A stretch of DNA of 64,000 nt from Caprella mutica (Eukaryota; Arthropoda; Malacostraca; Amphipoda; Caprellidae), in contig CANNZV010000126.1 in the NCBI GenBank assembly GCA_947561585.1, forward strand, positions 328,091-392,090, read 5' to 3'. Under the pieces are notes generated by a model, which was not told the DNA's origin, made no database searches, and saw only the letters and a program-made list of their open reading frames with translations. This document shows, in pieces, positions 1 through 30,309 of the stretch (positions are counted from its first letter, which is position 1; each line of letters begins with the position of its first letter). Made by a program: the position numbers and the translations under genes.

Positions 1-410
1 AATCATTTCCTCCCATCAAGATAGCTATATTTTTCTGATTATTTAAGTGTCTAATCAGTTTAAACGCACATAGCAATTTAAGGGCAGGCGTTTAACCTTG
101 TTCTTATTCAGTTGTAATTAATTGAACATTTTTTTTAATTGCGGTATTTCTTTTCAATCTTTAGCTCTGAGTGCATTATAAGTACGTACATTTGATTTAC
201 TTTATGCTGGGAGCAGGGTGTCTGATTATCAGACTAGTGGTTTTAAATCATCATTGTCGATCACTCCCTCATTACCATGAGACTACTTTTAGGTAGACCT
301 TCTTTTTGTTATGTTGTAGCATTTAGGTTTTTGTTTAGTTTTATATTTTTCTTCTTCTTTTATGTCTTTTCTCTACTTTTTCCTCCTTTCTTCTTCCTTG
401 CTACATCCGT
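1..410. other. AT-rich non-coding stretch
   Basis: No reading frame, RNA gene or element ends can be supported here. The last 100 bases are pyrimidine-rich and lead into the array that follows. Confidence 0.5.
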
Positions 411-1277
411 GGGTAGCAAGCTGACTGCGTAGATCTCTTATCCATAGGTAAGTAGACTGACTGTGTAGGTCTCTTATCCATGGGTTAGCAGACTGACTGT
501 GTAGGTCTGTTATCCATGGGTTAGCAGACTGACTGTGTAGGTCTCTTATCTATGGGTTAGCAGACTGACTGTTTAGGTCTCTTATCTATGGGTAAGCAGA
601 CTGACTGTGTAGGTCTCTTATCTATGGGTTAGCAGACTGACTGTGTAGGTCTCTTATCTATGGGTTAGCAGACTGACTGTGTAGCTCTCTTATCCATGGG
701 TTAGCAGACTGACTGTGTAGGTCTCTTATCCATGGGTTATCAGACTAACTGTGTAGGTCTCTTATCCATGGGTTAGCAGACTGACTGTGTAGGTCTCTTA
801 TCTATGGGTTAGCAGACGGACTGTGTAGGTCTCTTATCTATGGGTAAGCAGACTGACTGTGTAGGTCTCTTATCTATGGGTTAGCAGACTGACTGTGTAG
901 GTCTCTTATCTATGGGTTAGCAGACTGACTGTGTAGGTCTCTTATCTATGGGAAAGCAGACTGACTGTGTAGGTCTCTTATCTATGGGTTAGCAGACTGA
1001 CTGTGTAGGTCTCTTATCCATGGGTTAGCAGACTGACTGTGTAGGTCTCTTATCCATGGGTTAGCAGACTGACTGTGTAGGTCTCTTATCCATGGGTTAG
1101 CAGACTGACTGTGTAGGTCTCTGATCCTTGGGTTAGCAGACTGACTGTGTAGGTCTCTGATCCTTGGGTAAGCAGACTGACTGTGTAGGTCTCTGATCCT
1201 TGGGTAAGCAGACTGACTGTGTAGGTCTCTGATCCATGAGTAAGCAGACTGACTGTGTAGGTCTCTGATCCATGGGT
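411..1277. repeat. 36-bp minisatellite, about 24 copies
   Basis: The unit contains GTAGGTCTCTTATCCATGGG followed by TTAGCAGACTGACT. The first copy reads ATAG|GTAAGTAG at 444-455, a good 5' splice-donor match. Later copies read GGTTAGCAG or GGTAAGCAG at the same place. Long minus-strand frames across the array exist only because 36 is a multiple of 3. The right end runs into a dispersed sequence whose relative near 24.05 kb has a single unexpanded unit. Confidence 0.95.
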
Positions 1278-1430
1278 TCTTGCCATCCATGCACTGGTTC
1301 GACACTGTTTCCTGTGGTAGTAGAGTTGTTGACCTAGTGCATGGAGCGTACGTTCACTGTCCCTTCTTCTACGAGGCCTTCTTCTCTTCACGTCTCTGGA
1401 ACAACTTCTAGTGGACAGAGAGAGACATCT
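1278..1430. repeat. Dispersed repeat, relative at 24.05-24.19 kb
   Basis: It shares a series of words with 24050-24190: 'tcttgcc', 'ctgttacctg' or its equivalent, 'ttcactgtccc', 'cttctacgagg' and 'cttcttctc'. The two are diverged copies of one interspersed sequence, probably an old transposon fragment. The family is unidentified. Confidence 0.6.
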
Positions 1431-2879
1431 CTTACCCCTAAAATGTTATTTACTCTATGATATCTTCTTATGAATTATATAATGGTATTAGTGACTAAGT
1501 GCTTGGTGTAAATTTAATTCAATAAAATTAAGGTTTCTATAATAATTTACAACATTCATCCGAATTCTTATTATAAAATATATTATACCTGCCTAGCTGA
1601 TATTCAAAACAAACTGCGCATATACTTTTTTTTATCTTAGATTTAACAACTCTATAAATAAAATGGAAATTTTAGTGTATTTAAAGGAAATAAATTTCAA
1701 AAGCATACATAAAAACAATGTAGGCTTTCAAATTTCCTTTGGCTCTGATGAGAAACATTAGCCACATTGATTCAAGCAATAAAATATCCTGTAAAGGGCT
1801 GCGATTTATCGTAATGAAGAGTTTGTTGCAATTTATCATTACGTGTAATATTATAAGAGCCATTTAGAGTCTCAAGACGATTCGACAAATTGTTTGAAGA
1901 AGTTATTGTCTGTGAAGCATGAATAACATCCAGAATAGCACTCTACGTTGAAACTACCGATAAGTATAATCTATTGCAGTTTAATACATGAGAAATATTC
2001 TAATTTTCATATGAAATATAATGACATTAAAGATGATTAGTCAAAGGCACGAATTATATCTGGTGAAATCATTGATTTTTTTTTTCTAACAAAATAGGGT
2101 TTATGTTAATTAACATAAGCTTAATCGTTCCTTCGATAGATGGCGTTATTCATACAATTTGTCAATAGATGTCATTGAATCTTCATTATATTTTCGTAGA
2201 TTTGCAAAAGTTAATCGAACTTGAGATATAGACTTATGTCTCATACACTAACTAATTCTAGGAATTAATTTTCTCACATTAGATGGTGCTCTTCCAAGAT
2301 ATACCTACATTAATGTTCTTTTCTTTAATAAGTATTATTTAGATAATTAGAGCTAGCTGAAAAAAGTACTGCATAGGATAATATTTTGCTTTGAATTAAT
2401 AAATATTTAGTGATCAGTAGTGTAGGTAAATTATTATTTCAGTTCATCATCTTTTATTATAATTATCTCTATAGTAAATTTAGGTACTTACCTATCTTCT
2501 TTTCTTCATAAACTTTTCGTTTCACAAACAGTTCCTATGCAATACTGCAAAAATACATTTTGCTTGATATAAAGATTAATTTTATGAGATGGTGTTTGCT
2601 TAATAACTTAACTATGTTTGCTTAATATGAGAATAATAATGAAATTACACTCTACTAAAATTTTCAATTGTATTTCATGTCCATTTTTTATTTCTTCAAT
2701 CCAGTGAATAGGATTATTTGTACCGCGAAATATTCATTATTCAAATTTATAATTAATCCTTTTTCTGTGTGAACAATTCATCATTTATCTGTGCGAAGAA
2801 TCCTTAATTTTCTTCTATATTTACATGGAAAATACAGAATTTCTTGGGTGAACACTTGAATACAGTAATACTTAATAGT
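1431..2879. other. AT-rich intergenic sequence
   Basis: No gene is supported. The part from about 1480 to 1780 is loosely similar to 29120-29440 (shared 'acctagctgatattc'-like and 'aacattagccacattgatt'-like strings), which suggests a second old dispersed repeat. Short frames here lack any recognisable domain. Confidence 0.4.
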
Positions 2880-4860
2880 GATTTAAGCAGCTTCTTTAGC
2901 AGTTTCAAGCCAGTTTGAATCTCGGACCTCTCCTGACTCCCTGAGGTCTGAGGAGTCTACTCAGTCTAGGTACTTCCAAGTTCCTGGCAGTTTGGCAGGG
3001 ACAAGTCGGTAGAATTTACCATGAAATACATTCTGGTTAAAGTGTTCCTAGCGGACCTAGGTGCCCGCCCATCCCGGGCCCACAATGTATAAGAGAGTAT
3101 GTCACTATAATGTCAGTTACAATTAATTGGCTTAGATTTGTTCTGATTTGAAATGGTCAAATCTCAGATTGGTAGTCCTATGTCTAATTGGCTCTAAATT
3201 TTTAATTAATTCCTATGTTCCCATGTTAATTTTTGGCTTGAAATCTTTAAAAAATGAGACAAATAGGCTTGGCGGCCTTGGCCCAAGTTGGCTGTTGGCT
3301 CAGATTTTTTGTGAAATTTTGGCTCACAAATTGGCTTACAATTTTCCAGCCTCTGAGTCTGAAATATGGTCGGGGCCGGGCCGCGCCATGTTTAAGAGTA
3401 TGTCCGATAAAGCCAATTAATTGTCTTAGATTTCAAAAGGTCAAAACTCATTATATCATATGTCTAATTGGCTTAAAATTTTGAATTAATTCCTATTTTC
3501 CCATGTTAATTTTGGCTTGGAATCTTCAAAAAATGACCCAAATTGGCTTGGCTTCAAATTTTTGTGAAATTTTGGCTCAGAAATTGGCTTACAATTTTCC
3601 AGCCTTTCCAAGTAAAATAGTATGTCTCATAAACTCACCATTTATCTCTCCAGCTCTCTCCAAAATTCAACAATTTCTCTCCAAAATGATCAAATTATCA
3701 TTAATTCTCTCCAATATAACATTGTAGCATAGCCAGTCTGCAGAATATGGGAGATATTTGGGATATTCTCTCCGAACAGTTTTGAATTAATTTCTATATT
3801 TACATTAATTTTGCTACAAACACTTCTGAATTAATCTCCCAGTTTGTATTTGGTGCACTGAACTCCTCTGACTTTTTCAAAAATCTGAGAAATAGCTGCC
3901 AACATTTTCCATCAAATTGTCTAGTCCTCCAACATTTTTCCAGTTTCTCCTCTCAAAATTAATGGTAATATAGGAATTAATAGCTAAATATCCTCCGACA
4001 TTGCAGGAATTTTTTTATTTGAGAAATTGAATATCTCCCGATATATCCTTGGGATTTACCACCAAATACAATCTGGTAATAATCTCTACATTAACATTAA
4101 TTTTGCTACGAGCAAAATAAGAGACCTCTACGAACACTTTACCAGTTTCTGCAGACCCAAGTAATAAAGCATGTCCAAACTCGCCATTTTAATGGCGAGT
4201 TTGAAAAAAAAATCTGAGAAATAGCTGCCAACATTTTTCATCAATTTGTCTAGTCTTCCAACATTTTTCCAGTTTCCCCTCCATAAATCAATGGTAATAT
4301 AGGAATTAATAGCTAAATATCCTCCGACATTGCAAGAATTTTTTTATTAGAGAAACTGAATATATCATTGGAATTTACCACCAAATACAATCTGGCAAAA
4401 TCCCACTGACTTTTTCAAAAAGCTGAAAAAATCCACTAAATTTGAAATTTCCAGTAATTTGGCTGGTCCACTAACATTTTCCCAATTGATCCACCGAAAA
4501 TTAATGGCATCATAGAAATAAATAGCTAGAAATCCACCGACTTTGCCAGAATATTAAATTCAAAGGGGAAAAAATTCCACCGACATGTTGGTGGCAGCCT
4601 TGGCTCAAAATTTTTGTGAAAATTATTACAGAAAATAGATAAATTGGCCTGCAATTTGCTCGCCTCTGAAAGTTTGAAACGTGGGTCTGTGGACAGTGGA
4701 GACATTCTGTTCAGACTGATGACTTTCTGAAGAGACTATTTTTTTCAGACTCCTGGCTGAGGCTCCAGTCTGTATTTGATTTGGTGCACAATACTGCCAA
4801 TAGTCTATTGACTTTTCAAAAAGCTATCCATCAAAATTTCCCAATTTATCTACCTGAAAT
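2880..4860. repeat. Degenerate long tandem repeats
   Basis: Two families of diverged direct repeats lie side by side. One block of about 200-290 bp at 3130-3420 is repeated at 3425-3615, sharing 'gaaattttggctca' and 'ttggcttacaattttcc'. A second block at 3885-4030 recurs at 4210-4350 and, more diverged, at 4430-4570, sharing 'attaatggtaatatagg' and 'atcctccgacattgca'. Small frames here are repeats of each other and have no coding features. Confidence 0.7.
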
Positions 4861-5509
4861 TAAAGTTAATGCCTAACAGCTAGCTTGGGAATAATTTAAC
4901 AAGTAGCTGAAAAATAGTAAAGATACCACACTCGTGACTCAGATACTGGCACACTGAAACTTTTTGATATGATATATTCCATTGATTGGTGCTACCAGCC
5001 TACCATCTTCAACTCGCTTCAGAGAAACCATCTTGAACTATCTTTCACTCTTCAGACTCTTCTTTCTTTCATGCTCACGGGCTCGCTGCCAGTGGCAGAC
5101 TTGCATTCTGTGCACTCCTATACATATCCATATTATTTGATTCAATCTTTCTTACTTTCTTGCTTTGAATCTTTTGGTGTGCAGGCACCCTAAGGCTAGA
5201 TGGGCTGTCTTCAACTGTTTTGATATTAACAGAGGAAACACAGTATTGAAAGCAAGAATGACAGGAAGAAAAATTTCTCCTTTTCAAACTATTTTATAGA
5301 TTGTAAAATAGCTACACCTTACATTAATAATTTTATAAATTATTTAGATTGTAAAGTTGTGAACTAAAAGCAAAAATCACAAGATAAGTGTCATGCTTTA
5401 CTGATGTTAAACTGCTCATTTAATTGAGTGGCTACAATTTGTTGCAGTTTTGAATCTATTTCAATTTATCATACAAGTGAAAATCTTCAAAGGCTCAAAG
5501 CTGCATAAG
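4861..5509. other. Upstream region of MCM9
   Basis: This is sequence directly before the MCM9 start codon. The MCM9 frame is open upstream to a stop at 5408-5410 with no earlier ATG. A TTGCAG at 5442-5447 could be a 3' splice site for an untranslated first exon. I see no convincing TATA box or CpG island, so the promoter cannot be placed. Confidence 0.4.
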
Positions 5510-23353
<17,844 letters not shown>

Positions 23354-23367
23354 ATGGAAAAGCTTTC

Positions 23368-23373
23368 AATAAA
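23368..23373 (+). promoter_or_regulatory. AATAAA polyadenylation signal of MCM9
   Basis: A canonical hexamer 14 bases after the stop codon, followed by a T-rich stretch at 23394-23408. If used, the 3' UTR is very short. Confidence 0.6.
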
Positions 23374-25002
23374 TTCTATTACAATTTAATGAGTTTTTCT
23401 TTCTTTCATAGGAGGCCGTATTCCTGCAATCAAAAATATTCCGAGTATAGCTTATTATAGTCTAATAATATAGATGAACATGGATGCTCTGAGAAATGCC
23501 TCTATATTCGCTACAGAATATCTGCTCAATCAATTTGAAAAGCTGCTTTGTAATCTAATCTAAAAATTAGATAATTTTAGATTAGTTGAAACTGTAATTT
23601 TTGATAGTTTCACCATTGTTTTAGAAACTTGTTGAATTTTAAGAGAGGCTTTCCCTTTAAGAGTATCAGATAATTATTTTATTATTATTTAATTATTTGA
23701 GGAGTTTAGAAAAATAACTCTCACTGCTGGATCTAGATAATTATTTTGTATTCTTAAAAGTAGTTTATTTCGTGCAGAGATATGTATTAACAAGTTGTTT
23801 TTTATATCCACAATCTTTCCCATATAGCTAACTCCATTACGCCTGAACATAAATATTACTTCATCCCAGCTCTTATTTCCAAAGTCTTTCTGGTTCGTCT
23901 TTTAATTTTAACTATGAATGCTTGTCTATAATTTTTAACCTTCTTGCCAATCCTTCAGTGTAAGGTTAATTTTAAGCCAGCCTTTTTTCTGACCTAATAG
24001 TTTTTTGACGTTTTTTTAATCTTTTTCATGCTTCTTGTGTAGGTCTCCTATCCATTGTTGTCTGTTCTTGCCTTCCAAGTGCTTTGTTGACGCTGTTACC
24101 TGAGGCAGCCTATATAGTTCATATAGCATACTTTCACTGTCCCCTCTTCTATGAGGTCTTCTTCTCAAGTTTCCTTAGATAACTTTTTTGTGTATAAGGA
24201 CATAAATGCTCTCATAAGAAATATAGTATATTTTTGCAACGTTGATTCTACAAGTACGGTTTTTACTCTTCATTAACGAGGTTTTAAGTTTTTGGTTCCT
24301 TTACACTCTTGCTCTAATATCCACTACACTTCACGATAGCTGTTCTGCATCCATGAGCACTTTTTCCATAGAGTTACTATCCTGTCATATTACTTAAAAG
24401 TCCTTATTTATATCTCTCCTGAAGTACGGAATATTACCACTTTAACCCCAAACTAACATAAAATGGATTTCAATTTGATATATTATTTACACCTTTATTT
24501 TACCGCTGTTCTTTAATCAGGTCTATAAAAACAATCTTGTCTGCGTTCCTGAATCATAATCTAATTAAGGTTCATTGCCTGAGGAATCATTCCCACTTTA
24601 TTTGAACGTCTTGACATGTTCGCCAGAATGAGTCCTATTTTAGGACATCTCTGTAACAATTTTTAGTTCAACTTTACGAAAGAATACCTTAGTTAAAAAG
24701 TGGAAGGAATTCATTTTCCCCTTCAGAAACGGTATGCCCTTTTCAATAATAGAGATGTAAATGGGGAAACAGCAACTTGAGGTCAGATTTGACAACCATT
24801 TTATATTTGAAATACAGTTAAGCAGCTTTTTATACATATGTTTATATCCCCATAACTAGTTCAAAACCCTATTCATGCGTGGTATTTATATTTCCGAATA
24901 TCTGAGTTGGCCCTAATTGTATATCAAGCTAATCAAATCTAAGAGAAATTACCTAGATATAACTTTTAAGATTATACGCATCTCTTTCTGCTTACAGCTT
25001 AA
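23374..25002. other. Intergenic sequence with old dispersed repeats
   Basis: No gene is supported. 24040-24190 is the relative of 1265-1400 and holds one unexpanded copy of the 36-bp unit (TGTGTAGGTCTCCTATCCAT). The stretch 24300-24400 shares 'gcatc.atgag' and 'agagttac'-like words with 28600-28680. Confidence 0.5.
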
Positions 25003-26281
25003 GGGCTGATACACACCTTCACTCCGCTCTCGCTCCAGTCACGGTCCGGTCTCATCCTTGTGCATACACATGTTCGGTCCGGTCACGGTCCGCTCTCGCT
25101 CCCGTCCCTTCCGTATCATCTGATTTTGCAGTGATTATCATTACGCTTGATTGATGAACAGGATGAGAGAAAACAAATAAGTATATATTTTGAGTTCATC
25201 TCTATGCTAAAGGACAGGAAGTGCGAAGGATATCTACTCGTTTTATCCTCATCTAATAGATGACGAAACTAAATTTTTCTATTATTTTCGAATGACTATT
25301 GAAACTTTTGAAAAAATCTGTCTAAAATTGAAATTGATTTTTAGAAAAGAAAACATGCAACACTGAAAACACAATTACTCTTAGAGAAAACTGACTGTAT
25401 ATCTAAGAATCTAGACTTCTAGAGTCTAAGCCCTAAGGTATTAGAAGTATTATATATGTCAATCGCGTTTGACTGATCTGCAGCAATATCGACCGATTTC
25501 GCTTCATAATTTTTTGATCTATTGTTAGCACAGCCATCGACCGTTAGCGGAACCACCGATCGATTGCTGCACGTTCGAATGAAAAAGAAAGTATTTAGTT
25601 CATCAATCTAAATGGTATATTTAATAAGGAAACCATCAACCGATTGTTGCGCGTTCGATTAATATGGATTTCTATAATTTATATATCTAATTGTTACATT
25701 TCATAGGGTAATCATCAATCGATTGATGGTTACCCGATGAAATGTAACAATTTTTTTGTTTAAAAAGACAATATCTTTCCATTAAAATCAAAACAATTAA
25801 ATGCATAAACTAAAAAATTCCCGATCATTCGAACGCGCAGAAATCGATTGATAGGTGCGCTATTGATCGATAAATGCGATAAAATTTTGCCAATTAGATG
25901 CATAAGCTAAAATAATCTTATCATTCGAACGTGCAACAATCGATAGATGGTTGCGCCATCGGTCGATGGCTGCAATAACGATTGATCAATAGATTGCGCG
26001 GCGAAATCGGTCAATATTTCAGATCAGTCAAATGCGCGTGACATATATATGTGTAGTAAAATTCAAGAAAAAGCACGCAAATAATAAAATTGGAGCGTTG
26101 CTAATCCACACTGGCAGTGGCGTTCCGCTCACGGTCCGATCACGCTCCAGTCAAAATATCTTTGGATTGGATCGTGACCGGAGCGTGACCTGACCGGCAC
26201 TGCCAGTGTGGATGCTCTACGTGAAATACATTAAAGAATATTGGACTGGAGCGTGACCGGAGCGATGGTGTGGATCAGCCC
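25003..26281. mobile_element. PIF/Harbinger-like TIR element, 1.28 kb, with nested insertions
   Basis: The ends are inverted: GGGCTGATACACACC at the left and GGTGTGGATCAGCCC at the right. The homology continues through CGCTCCAGTC. TAA flanks both sides (25000-25002 and 26282-26284), matching the TWA target duplication of PIF/Harbinger elements. Near the right end is a small hairpin, about 26093-26219, with CCACACTGGCAGTG arms. No transposase is visible, so it is non-autonomous. Confidence 0.8.
25451..26050. mobile_element. 600-bp TIR element nested in the Harbinger-like element
   Basis: Arms of about 48 bp carry TTTGACTGATCTG and GACCGATTTCGC, each mirrored at the right end (GCGAAATCGGTC and CAGATCAGTCAAA). 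The interior is full of short CAATCGATCGATGGTTGCG-type palindromes. No coding sequence is seen. Confidence 0.75.
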
Positions 26282-27557
26282 TAAGTAATAAAAGAAATAT
26301 ACATGAAGGAATAATTTTATTAAAATTAAATATAAATATATATTGAGCACTGATAGGACTTCAAGGGCTATAGCTAACAGTTATTAACGATGTGACTTCA
26401 AACTTACCGAATGACTGAAGTTCCAGTCCTAGTGCAAATTACATAAACAACCATGAAAGAATAATGAATTATCTTGGATGAATGTATAAGGTGTGTGTGA
26501 ACAGAATAAAGGATGAGAAGAAATGGTCTACTATGGTCCGTGTTTGCTGACTGCTGCCCCTGACAAATCTTAGTCTTCAAATAATAATTTTGCACTGGTA
26601 CATCTAGTTAGTTGCTTATGAAATCCCATGCTTAATCCCGCATGAGATTCTCATCAAGCACGACTACACCGTAGTTCTGTTTATCGAGTTTATTCCAAGA
26701 AGAGATTTGTCACCTTCTACAAGAGCCGCATGGCATCTCTTTTATAGTTTTTATTTATCACAGGAACAGCAAGAATTGTGTTGCATATCGTGATATTCTC
26801 CAGATGAACTGCACATTTCTCGGATATTGTGGCTTTCTATGTGCGTAGGTAGAATTTTTCTCTAATGTCTTTAATTAAAACATTGGTCGTAGTGTTTTTC
26901 AGACATGTTTATAAATTTATCTTTGTTATTTGCTGGAATGATTTTCAATTTGAAAGAATTGAATTCTACAACAATATCATCTTGCTCTTATATTTATCGT
27001 TCATCCTCAATTGATGATTTATTCATCATAAAAATATTTCATTTGAGTGAAATTGGAAATATGAAAGTCACATCCTCGAATCAAATCAAGATTAAAGTAA
27101 TATACCATTAATATCTTGTTATATTAATTGAAACTTGAGTATTCAACCTCAATTATCATTTATAAGAGAATTTCATTCTACTTCATTCACTTGAACTCCG
27201 TTGTAAAGTTTCACTTCCGTGTGACTACCTATGTTGACGTCTCTATTCCTCACACCAATATTCACCATAGCTATCTTATCATACCTCACTAACAATGCCT
27301 CTGTCACAAAAGGCAGCTTGTTAGGTGCATTATGTCCTGTCCTAATTAGCAAGAGTCTCTTTAATACTCTACTAATGAGTTGACTTAATTCCAACAGCAG
27401 TGACTGCTGACTGTCATATGAACTCTTGTAGAGACTAGACAATGGAAGGAGGGGCAGAAATGAAATCAACTAGAAACTGTACGTTAAAATTAGAACTAGT
27501 TACTACACCTAAAAAAATTCTTAACAGACTTCAACTGGAGATTTTTTATCCGAAATG
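26282..27557. other. AT-rich intergenic sequence
   Basis: Only short frames without domains or good initiation context. No element ends recognised. Confidence 0.4.
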
Positions 27558-27565
27558 GACTATAC

Positions 27566-28325
27566 CAGTGGTTCTTAAATGGGGGTGCGCGGCACCCCTT
27601 TGGGGCATGGATTGTTTATAGGGGGTGCATGAGATGGCTGTTGTTGATAAGTTCTGTTCTTGCTATTAATATCATGCAGAATATACATGAAGTATATTTT
27701 TCTCAAAATGTTGCGCTATGAGGTAGTTATAAAAGTATACGAATTTTTGACACAAACACCTAGTTACCTAATTATCATTGTGACTTTTGATAATTTTTTT
27801 TAAATCTTTGAGTATACGATTTCTCGTTTTGTGTGCCTGTAACTTTTATTCCTTCTGTCCTATATTCTAACACTGAATAGAAAGAAAAATGGTGTTTCCA
27901 TTATATAAACAAAGTGTAAACAAAAAACTGTACCTTTCTATATCGAATTTTCATTTCTGTGTCGGGATTATATGTAAGTGTCGCTACCCCATAATTGATT
28001 AGTTTTGTTTTATTAGTTTACAACTGTTCATTTTCTAAATATTTATAGAACTACAATGCAATATAATTCATTATTATCACAAATTATATGGTTTTCTTTA
28101 ATTTCTAATGGATTTTAATTTTCCTTACCTAAAAAAATAATTTTACATTATGTAAACAAAACAATCCTTTTCCTTACTTTTTCAATTTGCATATTAAATT
28201 CTCAAATCATAGTAACCAAATGTATTCTAATTGCAGCTTTTCAATTTATTTCAATGCACTACAATGCTCAGGGGGTGCCTGAGAAAAGCAAGGGGTGTGC
28301 GAGAAAAATACTTCAAGAACCACTG
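27566..28325. mobile_element. hAT-type non-autonomous element, 760 bp
   Basis: Starts CAGTGGTTCTTAAATGGGGG and ends TTCAAGAACCACTG, the typical CAGNGGTTCT ends of hAT elements. GACTATAC flanks both sides exactly (27558-27565 and 28326-28333), a perfect 8-bp target duplication. The subterminal regions hold GGGGGTGC repeats. No transposase frame is seen. The intact duplication suggests a young insertion. Confidence 0.93.
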
Positions 28326-28333
28326 GACTATAC

Positions 28334-30309
28334 AGAAGAAATTGGTGAAGGAACTGTTGCAATTTGGATTGTGAATTTTATTTATGATTTTCTTTCATCT
28401 TCACCAATTTTGTAACGCTACTTGCTGTTTTAGAGGATAGCGCTAGGGTTATGCTGTTCAACTACGAGGTCTTAGATTTTGTGTTAAATGGGTAGACTCG
28501 TATGCTATTTCTATCACCTCTTCATTTTCCTTCTCTATCCGTGAATACAGTTACGATGCTAGGGTCTCTTTTCATTACATTTTTTAATAAGAGATTGAAT
28601 CACACAGTAGCTTTTCTGCATCGATGAGTATTGTCAACAAAGGTTACTTTGTTCATGGAGACATTTTCCTTTCAAACTGCTTTAGCTTTGTACGTGTTTT
28701 GACGTATAACAATATGAATTTTGGTTCCATATTAAATTAAATTGTACATGTTCTTCTTCTTGACGTACGTGTTATGACCTTTGCTTCTGAGGTAAATACT
28801 AAACTCTATACTAAATTTACATGATTCCACAGCTTGTATTTCCAGCAGACATCACTTGTTTAAACTGTTCATACCTCCAGGCTCTGAGATGAAATAAGTT
28901 TATTACATAATATTATAGAACTAAGGTAAGATCATTAATCTGCAAACCGCATAAAATTCGGTTCAGTATATATTTTTCATATGCTCTTGAAGTTGTAAAT
29001 ACTCTGTGAGCAACAATTGTAAGTAACACTAATCTGACGCTGAAAAATAAGATTGTACACTCTTTGATTTGATTCACAAATGGAACTCTAAAAACAAACC
29101 GTACTTTATTGGCCATCGTTTAACGTTTAAATTTTTTCTCCAAGTATATAATCGTTTCTATAATCAGTTTCTCCTAATTTATATCTTTACACGAATATTT
29201 AGTATTGGATTAATAAATAATTATACTTACCTAGTTGACATTCGAAACAAGCGGTGAACATTCTTTTTCTTTGGACTGAAAATTAGCAAGTCGAAAGTGA
29301 AACGGCTATTGTAGAGTTTGATCTCCAAAATCTTTAAATATATACAAAATTAAATGTATTCTGTCAATTTTCATGGAGTTTACACCAAAATGATAGGAAC
29401 ATTAGCCTCATTGATTAAAATTATATAAATATTTGGTTGGAGGGGAACTTTTAATGTGCCTTTACTTGTTTTAAATTCTAGAACATCCTCATTGATTAAA
29501 CTTAACCTTTTTAAAAGGTGTTTATCATTCATTTTCCTACACGTGTCTTCGCTAATTTCGTTTTCCATTCAGACATTTAAGAAACTAATTAAGAACGAAG
29601 AGCCTATTTTCTAATTAATAGATACATTTGTAGATGGCTAAACAAATGAATGTGAGAGTAACATTATATGGCTACAGTTCTTGCCAAGGCTTCCAAGTAC
29701 ACAATGATTACAAGTAACACCAAAAACCTTTAGAAATTAAAATTGGATGTTGTATCTATTTCGAAGTGAATTTTGTTTCTAATCTTTTAAACGGCTATCT
29801 GGAATTTAATTAAGTTATACTATAAGCTATTTTCATATCCATGAAATACTTGACTTTATATTTAATTAATCATGTTGAATCGACGCTCTCAAAATAGAGC
29901 GAAAGTATGCTACTGATTTATATTGGTAGTGGCTTCCAACTAATGAATTGAGAGAAGAATTCCTTCCGCCTAACAAACGAAGTAACTAATGAATACTTCA
30001 TCAGAATCTGTACCGGCAGTAACTAGCGAGAAAGTTTATTTTCTCCTTTGACCAAGTCATTAGCGATGAAGATTCGGTCCCTGCAAAAAACATTCATTCA
30101 CTAAGAATTGTATAAACTGAATCAGAAACATTGCTTTCGAATAGTTTATATGTAATTACTCGTATAAATCTTAACTACACATACACTTTTTGTCAAAATG
30201 GACAAAACAAATGTTACTGAAAAACTGTTTGTCAACGTGCGAACTTTTCTCGACTACAGCTCCAACTGCTGCATCTGTATAAATAGAAATTTATTATTAT
30301 AGTGATTTA
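28334..30309. other. Intergenic sequence with old dispersed repeats
   Basis: No gene is supported. 28600-28690 and 29120-29440 look like diverged relatives of segments at 24.3 kb and 1.5-1.8 kb. Short frames here lack coding signs. Confidence 0.4.

Noticed and set aside
982..1391. Minus-strand open frames with a 12-residue repeat
   Set aside because: Produced by the 36-bp array, whose period is a multiple of 3.
3148..3727. Small + strand frames with shared peptides
   Set aside because: They lie in diverged tandem repeats and resemble each other only for that reason.
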